The notes: generated from the letters alone by a model not told the origin. DNA of 64,000 nt from Shewanella gelidimarina (GCF_023283945.1 NZ_JAKIKW010000003.1:248001-312000), one strand, 5' to 3'; shown: positions 45,766-58,716, numbered from the stretch's first letter. Program-made: numbers and translations.

Positions 45766-47676
45766 CTAGAGTGCAGCCCGGACTATTTGTTCCATCTTTT
45801 CAATTTCTTCTTGAACTTCTAACCACTCCATTTCGCTCTCTTCTAAGCCTTGAGTGAGTGTGGTTCGCTCACTGAGGACTTTAGTCAGTTTTGCTTTGTT
45901 GTCAGCGTCATAAAGGCTGCTGTCTGCCAGCATTTGCTCTAGTTCACTTAAGCGGTCATTTGCCTTTTGTTGCTCTTTTTCCAGCTTTGTTTGGACCTTC
46001 TTCATCGGAGATAGCTTTTGTCTTAACTCCGCTTCCAAACGTTTTTGCTGTTTTTTGTCTTGAGTGGGCTTAGCGGAAGCCCCTGTATCGTCTTTGTTTG
46101 CGGCCTTAGCGGCATCAAGTAACCATTGATGATAATCGTCCAAATCCCCTTCAAAGCTTTTGACTTCACCTTGATCCACTAAGTAATAATCACTGCAACT
46201 AAGACGCAGTAAATGCCTATCGTGCGATACAATAATCATCGCACCTTCAAATGATTGCAGCGCCATGGTGAGCGCATGGCGCATCTCTAAATCGAGGTGG
46301 TTGGTGGGTTCATCAAGTAGTAATAGGTTAGGGCGTTGCCACACCAGTAGCGCCAATACTAAACGCGCTTTTTCGCCACCGGAGAAGGGGCGCACAGGTG
46401 CAACGGCCATATCACCGTTAAAGCCATAACCGCCAAGAAAATTACGCAGCTCTTGCTCTTTTGTATTTGGTGCGAGGCGTGCAAGGTGTTGCAGTGGCGT
46501 ATCGTCTAAGCTCAAAAACTCTAATTGATGCTGTGCAAAGTAGCCAATATTCAAGCCTGGGTTAGTTTCGTATTTACCTTTCATGGGCGACAGCTCGCCT
46601 GAAAGCAATTTAACTAAGGTTGATTTACCTGCGCCATTTCTGCCGAGCAAGCCAATACGAGCACCAGGCACTAGGTTTAGCTGCACCTTTTTAAGGATCT
46701 CTGTCTCACCATAACCAACGGACACTTGTTCCATGGCGACGAGTGGATTTGGCAATGCTTCAGGCTCTCTAAATGACATATGGAAAGGGCTATCAGCTTG
46801 TGATGGCAATAGTTCTGCCATGCGTTCAAGCGCCTTTAAACGGCTCTGGGCTTGTTTTGCTTTACTGGCCTTGTATCTGAAACGGTCCACAAATGTCTGC
46901 ATATGTGCACGTTCTTTCTGCTGACGTTCATAGGCAACTTGTTGCTGCGCCATACGCTCGGCACGGACATGCTCAAAGGCAGTGTAGTTACCTTTGTAGT
47001 AATTCAATTTTTGATGTTCTACATGGACTATTTCATCAACAATACCGTCGATAAAGTCACGATCGTGACTGATCAAAATCAATGTACCTTGGTAAGCTTT
47101 AATCCAGCCTTCCAGCCAGTACATGGTATCTAAGTCTAAGTGGTTGGTGGGTTCATCAAGTAGTAGTAAGTCTGAGCGGCACAATAGTGCTTGGGCTAAG
47201 TTTAAACGCATGCGCCAACCCCCCGAGAAACTTTTGACTGGGTTAGACTGTTCAGCTTCACCAAAGCCAAGTCCAGCAAGCAAACTGGCAGCGCGGCTAC
47301 GAATTGCATAGCCGCCAATGGCCTCTATTTTACCGTGTAACAGGGCAATCTTATGTCCGTCATCAAGCTCTTGGGCTTGCTGCAATTGAGCTCCAAGCTC
47401 ACGATATTCAGTATCACCGTCAATCACATATTCAATGGCTGCAACATCCAGAGCGGGTGTTTCCTGGGCGACAGTTGCTGTTTGCCAACCTGAAGGCATA
47501 CCGAAGTCGCCTTTGTCTAAACTTATCTTGCCTAGAATTAGCGATAAAAGTGAAGACTTGCCTGTACCGTTGGCACCAACAAGGCCGACTTTATGGCCTG
47601 GATAAACAGTTAATGAGGTTTCATCTAGCAGGATTTTAGACCCGCGAACGAGTTGAGCTTGAGTGATGGTGATCAT
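45766..47676 (-). CDS. yheS: ABC-F family ATPase YheS
   Basis: 636 residues, two nucleotide-binding domains without membrane segments. Walker A GANGTGKSS and GRNGAGKST, signatures FSGGWRMRLNLAQA and FSGGEKARLVLALL, Walker B LLLLDEPTNHLDLD in each, the inter-domain P-site tRNA-interaction linker (about 235-305), and a C-terminal coiled coil (about 530-630). Highly similar to E. coli YheS (637 residues). ABC-F proteins act on the ribosome; the specific role of YheS is in rescuing certain stalled translation states. Confidence 0.96.
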   Translation of the reverse strand: MITITQAQLVRGSKILLDETSLTVYPGHKVGLVGANGTGKSSLLSLILGKISLDKGDFGMPSGWQTATVAQETPALDVAAIEYVIDGDTEYRELGAQLQQAQELDDGHKIALLHGKIEAIGGYAIRSRAASLLAGLGFGEAEQSNPVKSFSGGWRMRLNLAQALLCRSDLLLLDEPTNHLDLDTMYWLEGWIKAYQGTLILISHDRDFIDGIVDEIVHVEHQKLNYYKGNYTAFEHVRAERMAQQQVAYERQQKERAHMQTFVDRFRYKASKAKQAQSRLKALERMAELLPSQADSPFHMSFREPEALPNPLVAMEQVSVGYGETEILKKVQLNLVPGARIGLLGRNGAGKSTLVKLLSGELSPMKGKYETNPGLNIGYFAQHQLEFLSLDDTPLQHLARLAPNTKEQELRNFLGGYGFNGDMAVAPVRPFSGGEKARLVLALLVWQRPNLLLLDEPTNHLDLEMRHALTMALQSFEGAMIIVSHDRHLLRLSCSDYYLVDQGEVKSFEGDLDDYHQWLLDAAKAANKDDTGASAKPTQDKKQQKRLEAELRQKLSPMKKVQTKLEKEQQKANDRLSELEQMLADSSLYDADNKAKLTKVLSERTTLTQGLEESEMEWLEVQEEIEKMEQIVRAAL

Positions 47677-47837
47677 TTATGCCGACTTGAGTCTGAGTGA
47701 AAGCAATTATTGCTGGGGATAATAGCCTAGAATCTAGTCTGGCGGCTATGACCAAGCAGCGAAAACTGTCGCTATGGTTCGGCTTATTTGTGCTTTTGTG
47801 GCAAAATGACACGAATTTACCCTTAGGGCTCTAATTG

Positions 47838-48047
47838 ATGACGACTACCGCGAAGAAAGTGAAAAAACGATTTGTTGCAGGTGCAAAGTGCCCGAAGTGC
47901 CAAGCGAAAGAATCTATCGTGCTATTTAAAGAAAATGGTATTGAAACGGTTGAATGTGTTGAGTGTGATTATCGCGAGCAGCAAACAGAAGACAAAGTGA
48001 CTAAAAAGGCGACGGGTGCCATGATTGGCGTCTTTAAACCAGAATAG
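47838..48047 (+). CDS. yheV: YheV-type zinc-ribbon protein
   Basis: 69-residue protein: basic N-terminus KKRFVAGAKCPKCQAKES, a second pair CVECDYRE, so four Cys (CPKC, CVEC) for one zinc, then GAMIGVFKPE at the C-terminus. Matches E. coli YheV, which lies near yheS and kefB. ATG 47838 has AGGG 9 bases upstream. Function unknown. Confidence 0.92.
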   Translation: MTTTAKKVKKRFVAGAKCPKCQAKESIVLFKENGIETVECVECDYREQQTEDKVTKKATGAMIGVFKPE

Positions 48048-48176
48048 TAATAGCCTGCTTTTACGTTTGCGAGTATACAGTTGTGTAATTACCTGTACTT
48101 TTGTTTTGTTGTCCTTTAAGCTTCACGCGATATGTATAGGCTACTGCTTATGTTGAGTCGATTATTAGGGAACATA

Positions 48177-48857
48177 ATGAATATCGCTCGTTTGATTGTT
48201 TTAGGTTGCATGTTATTGCTGGTGGGTTGCGGTACTGTTCAAGATTATCGCAAATCGCAGATGTTCAGCACTTTTGAGGATTTCAAACCTGGGCCTGAAG
48301 GGGGGATTGATTTGGTGTGGGCAAGACCTGACATTAAAAGCTTGGCAGGTTTTCATCAAGTCCTCAATCAATACGACAATGTGATTGTCGATCAGGCTTG
48401 GCTACTGCTTGATGATAAAGAACGTTATGATGGACTCGATGATCAAGAGATTGTTGAGGTGTCTAAATACCTTATCGATCAAATCAAACAAAAAGCCAGC
48501 AAGCGTTATACCGTCGTTGAAAAAACGACAGACAAAACCCTCAGAGTAAGTGTGGCACTCACCAATATTGAAACCCCTAATCCCATCTTGGCTATCACCA
48601 GTAGCATCATGCCTGTGGGGCTTGGCATTTCAACCATTTCAAAGATCGTGACCGGTGAACATACTAACGTCGGTAGTGCGACGATAGAGCTGATGATTAG
48701 CGATGCTCAGACTGGAAAACCGATTGTTGCCATGATTGATCGCAAAGCGGGCAGCAAAGATCTGAGCACCATGATTGATTCTACCGACGATGCTAAAGAT
48801 GCGGTGGATTGGTGGATTGAGCAATTAGGTGAAGCGTTGCGCGGTGAAACGCTTTAA
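48177..48857 (+). CDS. DUF3313 domain lipoprotein
   Basis: 226 residues from ATG 48177 (AGGG 6 bases upstream). Lipoprotein signal with lipobox LLLVGC, then a DUF3313-like domain (VDQAWLLLDDKERYDGLDDQEIVEVSKYLIDQIKQKASKRYTVVEKTTDKTLRVSVALT) and GSATIELMISDAQTGKPIVAMIDRKAG. A start 15 codons upstream would displace the lipobox. Function unknown. Confidence 0.8.
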   Translation: MNIARLIVLGCMLLLVGCGTVQDYRKSQMFSTFEDFKPGPEGGIDLVWARPDIKSLAGFHQVLNQYDNVIVDQAWLLLDDKERYDGLDDQEIVEVSKYLIDQIKQKASKRYTVVEKTTDKTLRVSVALTNIETPNPILAITSSIMPVGLGISTISKIVTGEHTNVGSATIELMISDAQTGKPIVAMIDRKAGSKDLSTMIDSTDDAKDAVDWWIEQLGEALRGETL

Positions 48858-48860
48858 CGC

Positions 48861-50189
48861 TCACGTTAAGTGGATCGTTTGCACTATTTTTTGCAATCGG
48901 TCTTGCCCCCATACGTTCAGTTGTTGCTTACTATCTTGGTAGCAAAAGCTAGGCACTCCCCAGAGACCAAGTTGCATCATCTCATCAAGATTATGTTGCG
49001 CCCATTGGCGCCAGCTTGTTTGTTTAAGCAAACTTTGCGCATGTGCCCAATCTAACCCGCTGCGTTCGACGATGACTTTCAGGCCCCTATCCGTATCACT
49101 ATGCAGTCCTTCGCTGTTGACTGCTCTTGAGTAATTTAAGAGGTACTCAGTCCCTTTGCCTTGCGCCTCTGCATATTCAAATAGGGCGTAACACCTTTCA
49201 ACTCCCAGCCCTAAAGGATCGGCGACTTTGCCGTAATTGATATTTAAGCGACGTGCTTCACGTTTGGTGTCATGGAATATGTACATTTTCTTTGCGTGAG
49301 GCACCGCCAAACCACGCATTACCATCGGCAGGACTGGCTTTACAATGAGGGGGATGTGGTATTTTCTTGCCAGTAACACAGCTTGCTCTAAGCCTAAATG
49401 GGAGTATGGGCTGCGTATTGAAAAATAGAGCGTGAGGCTTTTGTTATGTTGACCATGACTTGAGATGTCGGCTTGTTTCAATGTGGATGTAGCGCCGAGT
49501 TTCAATCTTGTTTTGGTGAATGTTGGCTGCAAAGGTAATTTGTACAAGCTAATCAAGCGTTGCTCTAAATAGGCTAATCTATCGACTCCCCAATACCATT
49601 CTCCAGCATAATGGATCGTGGCGGTTTGATAGTGTCCAAGTTTTTGTATTAAATCACTATTGCGGCTTAAGCTGGTTTTTTCTTGGGGGCTGAACTGGAG
49701 CGTTGTTTTAGGTTGATGGCAGTTTTTACCTTGCCAGAAATCGGCAAATATTTTGACTAAATGATGTATGTCTGCGGCAGTCGACCCACAGGCAAGTAGC
49801 GCTTTTGTCGCGGCGACTTTGTCAGATTGATGATGTTCAATATCGCTGTTAACGGAGTCAAAACAGTACAGCTTGGCTAAATACTGACAGTCGGAGACGG
49901 CATTTTTTTGCCACAAGATGGGTTCAGGAAAAGCATTCTCTGGGACTGAGATTAGCGGATAGAATACAATGTTGAGCGACATTGATGGCACGTAGCGCGG
50001 TATAAAATGTGCTAGCGCTTGCAGCAGAATATAGCTGTAAGGGTCATCTATTTTGATAAACACTTTGAGACTGTGAGGTTGACGTAGCAGCTTACGTTTA
50101 AACTCAAACAGATATCGTTTGCAGTTAAGTAACGCATTACTGGATAAGCACAGTGCAAGATATGGCATAAGCGATGTTTTAACAGACAT
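48861..50189 (-). CDS. Tandem DsbA-like (kappa-GST/HCCA isomerase fold) protein
   Basis: 442 residues from ATG 50189. Two copies of a thioredoxin-fold DsbA-like domain occur: first about 45-225 (VFIKIDDPYSYILLQAL ... GEWYWGVDRLAYLEQRL), second about 250-440 (LTLYFSIRSPYSHLGLEQA ... GLWGVPSFCYQDSKQQLNVWGQDRL). Both have the SPYS/DPYS N-terminal motif and the cis-Pro GVPSF loop in the second copy; neither has a CXXC redox pair. Glutathione-dependent isomerase-like activity is possible but not shown. Family known from gammaproteobacteria as a DsbA-family protein. Confidence 0.8.
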   Translation of the reverse strand: MSVKTSLMPYLALCLSSNALLNCKRYLFEFKRKLLRQPHSLKVFIKIDDPYSYILLQALAHFIPRYVPSMSLNIVFYPLISVPENAFPEPILWQKNAVSDCQYLAKLYCFDSVNSDIEHHQSDKVAATKALLACGSTAADIHHLVKIFADFWQGKNCHQPKTTLQFSPQEKTSLSRNSDLIQKLGHYQTATIHYAGEWYWGVDRLAYLEQRLISLYKLPLQPTFTKTRLKLGATSTLKQADISSHGQHNKSLTLYFSIRSPYSHLGLEQAVLLARKYHIPLIVKPVLPMVMRGLAVPHAKKMYIFHDTKREARRLNINYGKVADPLGLGVERCYALFEYAEAQGKGTEYLLNYSRAVNSEGLHSDTDRGLKVIVERSGLDWAHAQSLLKQTSWRQWAQHNLDEMMQLGLWGVPSFCYQDSKQQLNVWGQDRLQKIVQTIHLT

Positions 50190-50514
50190 GATAATTGATT
50201 GACCCTTAAAAGTTAGTTTTAACATAAGGGGCAAAGCCTTAAAGGTAAAGCACAGGGTTTAATCTACTGCTACGGGCAGTATTTGTTGCTGCAAAAGCGT
50301 GGGAATGCTGCATCTATTGTAATAACTGCTACAATAGCGCGCTATAATCGTTAGCATTCATCATCGACATTTTAAGCCTTGTGATTTTAAGGCTCTTGTC
50401 ACTATATTTTATTGCTGTTGAGAATCGGCCAAACCGCCGACGGTATTGAACTGGTTAGATAAACTCTGCCAGCAATGAGCTTCATTCTCGCGGTAAATAC
50501 TTAGGAAAGAAACT
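50190..50514. other. Divergent region and long leader of dbpA
   Basis: 325 bases without a gene. A TATAAT (50343-50348) could be the dbpA -10; no matching -35 at 17 bases was identified. In the leader AGCCTT-GTGATTTT-AAGGCT (50375-50394) forms a hairpin. Leader of about 165 bases if that -10 is used. Confidence 0.4.
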
Positions 50515-51924
50515 TTGACTCAATCAGTCCTCGACACCGATGGCCAAGTGCCGTTTTCAACCCTAAAGCTCAAAACTGAGCTACTCGACAACTTAACCAC
50601 GATGGGTTTTGAGTCGATGACACCGATCCAAGCTCAGAGCTTACCAGCGATCCTTAATGGGGAAGATGTCATTGGCCAAGCAAAAACAGGCTCGGGTAAA
50701 ACGGCCGCATTCGGTTTGGGTCTGCTGCATAAATTGGACGTTAAGCGATTCCGCATTCAGTGTTTAGTGATGTGTCCAACACGAGAACTGGCTGACCAAG
50801 TGGCCAAAGAGATCCGTACGTTAGCCCGCGGTATCCACAATATTAAAGTGTTGACCCTTTGTGGTGGTGTTCCTATGGGCCCACAAATTGGTTCGCTAGA
50901 GCACGGCGCACACATCATTGTGGGGACTCCAGGACGTATTATCGATCACTTAGATCGTAACCGTTTAGATTTAGATAATGTGCACACCTTGGTGTTGGAT
51001 GAAGCTGACCGTATGTTAGATATGGGCTTTCAAGTTGAACTTGAAGCCATTATTGAGCAGGTTCCAGTTGAACGTCAGACATTACTTTTCAGCGCTACAT
51101 TCCCTGATCAGATTAAGTCTATTGCCAATTCGATTATGTTCAAACCTGTCATGGTTAAAGTCGCTTCGACGCATGAAACAAGTACGATTGACCAACACTT
51201 CTATGAAGTGAGTAATCCTAATGACCGTATGCGGGCACTAAAATTGTTGTTACTGCAGCATCGTCCAGATAGTGCCGTGGTATTTTGTAATACTAAGCGT
51301 GAGACTAAAGATGTTGCTGCGCAGCTGAAGAACGATGGTTTTAGCGTAGTGGCATTGCACGGCGATCTCGAGCAACGAGATCGTGATCAAACGCTACTGC
51401 AGTTCGCCAACAAAAGTGTGTCTATTATGGTGGCAACAGACGTTGCGGCGCGTGGATTAGACATTGACGCGCTTGATGCTGTGATTAACTACCAGGTTGC
51501 TTTTGACACTGAAGTTCACATTCATCGTATTGGTCGTACCGGACGTGCTGGCAGTCAAGGCGCCGCATATACGTTTTATAACGATGAAGATGGATATAAA
51601 ATTGCGTTGCTCGAAGATTACCTTGAGCGTGATATCGTCAATGAAGCGCTGCCTGCAGAGAGCTTACTCGACACGCACCCTACTCAACCAAATATGATCA
51701 CGTTGCAAATCGACGGCGGTAAAAAGCAGAAGTTGCGTCCAGGCGATATTCTAGGGGCACTTACGGGTGAAGATGGCATTGATGGTAGTGAAGTCGGTAA
51801 AATCAAGATCACTGATTATCGTGCTTACGTTGCGGTTAATCGTAAAGTCGCAAAGCGTGCGCTGCATAAAATTGTTAATGGTAAATTGAAAGGGCGCACA
51901 TACCGCGCTTGGGAAATGCATTAA
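50515..51924 (+). CDS. dbpA: ATP-dependent 23S rRNA helicase DbpA
   Basis: 469-residue DEAD-box helicase for 50S assembly. Q-motif TPIQAQSLPAI, Walker A AKTGSGKT, DEAD in VLDEADRMLDMGF, SAT in LFSATFP, and HRIGRTGR motif VI. The C-terminal DbpA RNA-binding domain (about 395-469; LQIDGGKKQKLRPGDILGALTGEDGIDGSEVGKI) targets 23S rRNA hairpin 92. TTG start with AGGAAAG upstream. Confidence 0.95.
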   Translation: MTQSVLDTDGQVPFSTLKLKTELLDNLTTMGFESMTPIQAQSLPAILNGEDVIGQAKTGSGKTAAFGLGLLHKLDVKRFRIQCLVMCPTRELADQVAKEIRTLARGIHNIKVLTLCGGVPMGPQIGSLEHGAHIIVGTPGRIIDHLDRNRLDLDNVHTLVLDEADRMLDMGFQVELEAIIEQVPVERQTLLFSATFPDQIKSIANSIMFKPVMVKVASTHETSTIDQHFYEVSNPNDRMRALKLLLLQHRPDSAVVFCNTKRETKDVAAQLKNDGFSVVALHGDLEQRDRDQTLLQFANKSVSIMVATDVAARGLDIDALDAVINYQVAFDTEVHIHRIGRTGRAGSQGAAYTFYNDEDGYKIALLEDYLERDIVNEALPAESLLDTHPTQPNMITLQIDGGKKQKLRPGDILGALTGEDGIDGSEVGKIKITDYRAYVAVNRKVAKRALHKIVNGKLKGRTYRAWEMH

Positions 51925-51974
51925 CTGAATACGAGTTCAGATTAAATACTCAATAAGCTAGCTGTTGAGCCGAT

Positions 51975-52003
51975 AAAAAATCCAGAGAGATCTGGATTTT
52001 TGT
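51975..52003 (+). terminator. Rho-independent terminator of dbpA
   Basis: AAAAATCCAGA and TCTGGATTTTT pair around GAGA, ending in Ts. Confidence 0.85.
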
Positions 52004-52088
52004 CTATGTGGAGACAGCGAATGAACGGCGAGATTGCATTGCCGTCAGTTGCTGTTGGTAGAATCGATATTTAGGGATAGGTTAATCA

Positions 52089-53231
52089 GTGGCAATTTCG
52101 GTAGCGGGTGGGGTAAAACCCGGCAAAATTATAGAAATAGAGCATAGGCTGCAAGAGCTACTCATTGTTGGCAAAGGCAAACCTGTCTCTATTCCTGATG
52201 AGCTCCACGCAGAGCTTGAAGATGATGCCAATAAACTCGAAATTGAAAGAGACGCTATTCGAGCACGAATAGAGAAGCAGAATAAGGCTCAAGCGTTGTA
52301 CAAGGTTGTTTCGACCCAACTGATTACCAGTGTTAACCGTGCTATAGAACATCAGCTGACATCGGTAGAGCTGGTTCTCGAGCATTCTAAGCTCGATGAA
52401 AAGCAAATCCTCTTACTTGAGCTCCTGTATTCCAAACGAGTTGACCTTTCACGTATACGTCCGTTAGTCATGGACTTACCTTGGTTACAGCGTGACTTAG
52501 TTAATATGATCAATAGCCCGATGTTTCGGCATCGTCGGCCGCAAACTTCAGACATTCAAGTGACTGATATCAAACTCGTGCTTAACTACATTGGTATTGA
52601 AAACCTGCAAGCGTTAATCCCCTATTTTTGCCTGCGCTACCTCATGCCGAGTGGCCAGCCTCAACTGTTGTGGGTGACTCGTAAACTATGGCGTTACAGC
52701 GTTATAAGTGCGATAGCGGCTCAGGCCTTAGTTGAGTTGCACAATAAGGATCGCGCTTTTGCCTACAGCTGTAGCTTGATGAGTCAGCTTGGCACGACCT
52801 GCGTTATTAGCAATTGCGCTAAGATGTTTGATACTACGTTGGGGACCTGGTTGAGAGAAGCCAGTGCTAACGGAGATAAAGAGCTTTATGATGCAATCAT
52901 GGCAACTGAGTTTCCGGCGATTGATGTTTATCAGCAAGCGTTGACGCACAGTGGTCCGCTCAATTGGCAGTTACTTAATCAGCTGAGTTTTGAACAGAGC
53001 CGTTTAACCAAAACGTTTAAAGCGATTGATGAGAGTCTTAAATATGCCGATCTTGATGAAGATTCAGCACTTATCGAAAGGGCTAGCTGTTTTGCGAGGG
53101 TCTATCTATTAAAAGAGGCGGGTAATATTACCTCCGCTGAATGCCGTTTAATGTACGATTACTATGAAATTTCGGCACAAGAGCTGATCCGTTTGAATGG
53201 AAAAAACTACCGTAAATTAGCACTGCTTTAA
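52089..53231 (+). CDS. HDOD domain protein
   Basis: 380 residues. N-terminal helical part (1-110), then an HDOD domain (about 115-330; LVMDLPWLQRDLVNMINSPMFRHRRPQTSDIQVTDIKLVLNYIGIENLQALIPYFCLRYLMP) with the degenerate HD residues typical of signalling output modules. GTG start. No partner receiver or GGDEF domain in the protein or next to it. Probably a regulator of a surface, stress or motility response; not more can be said. Confidence 0.82.
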   Translation: MAISVAGGVKPGKIIEIEHRLQELLIVGKGKPVSIPDELHAELEDDANKLEIERDAIRARIEKQNKAQALYKVVSTQLITSVNRAIEHQLTSVELVLEHSKLDEKQILLLELLYSKRVDLSRIRPLVMDLPWLQRDLVNMINSPMFRHRRPQTSDIQVTDIKLVLNYIGIENLQALIPYFCLRYLMPSGQPQLLWVTRKLWRYSVISAIAAQALVELHNKDRAFAYSCSLMSQLGTTCVISNCAKMFDTTLGTWLREASANGDKELYDAIMATEFPAIDVYQQALTHSGPLNWQLLNQLSFEQSRLTKTFKAIDESLKYADLDEDSALIERASCFARVYLLKEAGNITSAECRLMYDYYEISAQELIRLNGKNYRKLALL

Positions 53232-54969
<1,738 letters not shown>

Positions 54970-54979
54970 ATTGGCAAAC

Positions 54980-55012
54980 GAAGCGCTAGGTCACCTTAGC
55001 GCTTCTTTTTTG
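54980..55012 (+). terminator. Terminator between argD and astA
   Basis: GAAGCGCTAGG (54980-54990) pairs with CCTTAGCGCTTC (54994-55005) with a one-base bulge and runs into TTTTTT, 10 bases after the argD stop. It should cut argD transcripts off from astA, so astA-astD may have their own promoter in the 90-base remainder. Confidence 0.8.
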
Positions 55013-55104
55013 TCTTTAGGATACTTGATAGCTGCAGTGTCAGTATTGCCTGTTAAAGGCAATGCTTACCTGATAGCGACAAGTGATAGTGAGGAGACTC
55101 ATAG

Positions 55105-56124
55105 ATGTTAATAATACGTCCAATCCGATCCACTGATTTTGACGCACTATATCAAATAGCCGAAGAATCAGGACATGGATTCACATCTTTACCTGTAAAC
55201 GAAGATCTTCTTAGACGCAAAATAGCGCGGGTTGAAGCTTCGTTTGAAAAACAAGTCGATAAGCCGTTTGATGAAGGCTATTTAATGGTGCTTGAAGACA
55301 CAGAAACTAGCGAAGTCGTTGGTACTTGTGGTATTGAAGCGGCTGTTGGTATGGAAGATGCGTTCTACCATTACCGTCTTGGTACAGAGGTTTACCACTC
55401 CGAGCAAATTGGCGTGCGCAACGAAGTCGAGACGTTAACCTTATGTCATGACTATACTGGCGCCGCAGAGCTATGCACTTTGTTTTTGCGAGGAAGTTAC
55501 CGTAAGAATAACAATGGTCGTATGTTGTCCCGAAGCCGCTTTCTCTTTTTAGCACAACATGCCGCGCGTTTTGGCGAAACTGTGATTGCTGAAATGCGTG
55601 GCGAGAGCGATGACGAGGGTAACTCGCCTTTCTATGATTGGTTGCAAAAGCACTTTTTAGGCATTGATTTTATTGAAGCTGATTACTTATCAGGCCTAGG
55701 ACAAAAAGCATTTATGGCGGAAATGATGCCAAAAAATGCGGTTTACGTGTGCTTATTGCCAGAAGAAGCGCAAAAAGTCATTGGTGAAGTACATGCCAAT
55801 ACTCGACCCGCGCTTAATCTATTGCAGGCCGAAGGTTTCAGATGTCGAGGTTACGTCGATATTTTTGATGGTGGACCCACCGTTGAATGTAACCTGCATG
55901 ATATTCGCTCTATACGCGAAAGCCGTTTGTTAACGGTGACCATTGCTGATGCTCCAGTAGATGCACCAAGCTATATCGTTTCAAACACCCAACTCGCAAA
56001 TTACCGCGCTACAGCTGTAAATCTAGCTGTATCAGAAGACAATGACAACGTGATCTTAGACGCTGAAACTGCTGCAGGCCTTATGGTTGCAGACGGTGAG
56101 CAGATCCGTGTATTGGCCATGTAG
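55105..56124 (+). CDS. astA: Arginine N-succinyltransferase AstA
   Basis: 339 residues, first enzyme of the arginine succinyltransferase (AST) pathway, succinyl-CoA to arginine. N-terminal MLIIRPIRSTDFDALYQIAEESGHGFTSLP and the C-terminal block FDGGPTVECNLHDIRSIRESR (His near 275 in the active site of the family) are clear. GAGGAGA 9 bases upstream. Co-linear with astD; astB and astE, the remaining AST genes, are not in the window. Confidence 0.96.
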   Translation: MLIIRPIRSTDFDALYQIAEESGHGFTSLPVNEDLLRRKIARVEASFEKQVDKPFDEGYLMVLEDTETSEVVGTCGIEAAVGMEDAFYHYRLGTEVYHSEQIGVRNEVETLTLCHDYTGAAELCTLFLRGSYRKNNNGRMLSRSRFLFLAQHAARFGETVIAEMRGESDDEGNSPFYDWLQKHFLGIDFIEADYLSGLGQKAFMAEMMPKNAVYVCLLPEEAQKVIGEVHANTRPALNLLQAEGFRCRGYVDIFDGGPTVECNLHDIRSIRESRLLTVTIADAPVDAPSYIVSNTQLANYRATAVNLAVSEDNDNVILDAETAAGLMVADGEQIRVLAM

Positions 56125-56130
56125 GAATAG

Positions 56131-57594
<1,464 letters not shown>

Positions 57595-57634
57595 TGTTAA
57601 CGTAAAGGGAAGAGCTTCGGGCACTTCTTTATAT

Positions 57635-57749
57635 CAAAGGCTTTGCTGAATCTGTTAAAGCCTTTGAGCAAGTATCAACAGCATTTGATACGACGCAAAT
57701 CTAGCAATCATTAGCAGCTCTTACCTACCAACCTAGGTGGAGCTGCTAA
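57635..57749 (+). other. Two consecutive hairpins between astD and DUF1338 gene
   Basis: First: CAAAGGCTTT (57635-57644) pairs perfectly with AAAGCCTTTG (57657-57666), 12-base loop. Second: TTAGCAGCTC (57711-57720) pairs perfectly with GAGCTGCTAA (57740-57749) with further internal pairing ACCT/AGGT. Neither is followed by a T run, so they look like a structured RNA spacer rather than simple terminators. Confidence 0.5.
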
Positions 57750-57816
57750 ATCCCTCAAATGTGTACAGCCGCGTGACATAAAAAATAATAAGCACGATGG
57801 CGTAAAGGAGTTAACG

Positions 57817-58614
57817 ATGCACACTAATGTAAACGCGTTATTTGAAGCACTTTGGCAAGATTATATTGAGATGGCACCCTCTGCCGCTAAAGTTCATCAG
57901 TTACTTTCTAAGGGCGAGAAGATCATCAATGATCATATTGCACTGCGAACGTTTAATATCAGCAAGGTTAACCTTGACGTACTCGCTGCACATTTTGAAT
58001 CAATCGGTTATGTCGCTTGTGGTGATTATAAGTTTGAAGCTAAAAAGCTTAACGCTAAGCATTTTGAACATCCTGATAGCACTCAGCCAAAGGTGTTCAT
58101 CTCAGAGTTGTTGGTCGAAGAGTTTAGTGATGAACTCCAAACGACCATTAAAGGTCTAATTGAGCAGGTAGAACCAAGGGCAACGACGGCAGATAACTTC
58201 CTGTATTCTGGACGTCATTGGGCGCTTGATTCTAAGACTTATGCGTCGTTATTAGCTGAAAGTGAGTATGCAGCTTGGGTTGCGGCATTTGGTTACCGAG
58301 CGAACCACTTTACGGTTTCAATTAATCATTTACCTAACTTTGATACCATTTTTGAAGTGAATGACGCACTAAAAACTGCCGGTTTTGTCCTTAATGCTGC
58401 TGGTGGTGAAGTGAAGGGCAGTGCTGAAGTATTGCTCGAGCAATCGTCAACGATGGCAGATAAGCTTCAAGTTAGCTTCTCAGACGCTGTGATTGAGATC
58501 CCTAGCTGTTTTTACGAGTTTGCTATACGTTATCCAAAAGCTGACGGGGAGCTTTACACAGGCTTTGTGGCTGCGTCTGCCGATAAGATTTTTGAAAGTA
58601 CTAATGTGAATTAA
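57817..58614 (+). CDS. DUF1338 family protein (VOC/HglS-like fold)
   Basis: 265 residues. NDHIALRTFNISKVNLDVLAAHFESIGYVACGDYKF near the N-terminus carries the metal-ligand-type His of the DUF1338 family, whose characterised member HglS (YdcJ) is an Fe(II) 2-oxoadipate dioxygenase/decarboxylase. Metal ligands elsewhere (His in GYRANHFTVSIN, Glu in YEFAIRYP) look present. Shewanella keeps a DUF1338 gene after astD; a role in lysine or arginine catabolism is inference. AAAGGAG 7 bases upstream of the ATG. Confidence 0.82.
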   Translation: MHTNVNALFEALWQDYIEMAPSAAKVHQLLSKGEKIINDHIALRTFNISKVNLDVLAAHFESIGYVACGDYKFEAKKLNAKHFEHPDSTQPKVFISELLVEEFSDELQTTIKGLIEQVEPRATTADNFLYSGRHWALDSKTYASLLAESEYAAWVAAFGYRANHFTVSINHLPNFDTIFEVNDALKTAGFVLNAAGGEVKGSAEVLLEQSSTMADKLQVSFSDAVIEIPSCFYEFAIRYPKADGELYTGFVAASADKIFESTNVN

Positions 58615-58673
58615 GTCGGCAATTAGGTTACTGGCTCAATGGTGAACTAAACTGGGTGCTAGATTTTTAGCAT

Positions 58674-58716
58674 TAGACACAAAAAAGCCGGAGTAAATCC
58701 GGCTTTTTTGTGTCTA
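58674..58716. terminator. Strong bidirectional terminator
   Basis: A perfect 19-bp stem (58674-58692 with 58698-58716) around GTAAA, with A and T runs inside the arms. It lies between the convergent DUF1338 and histidine-kinase genes. Confidence 0.93.
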
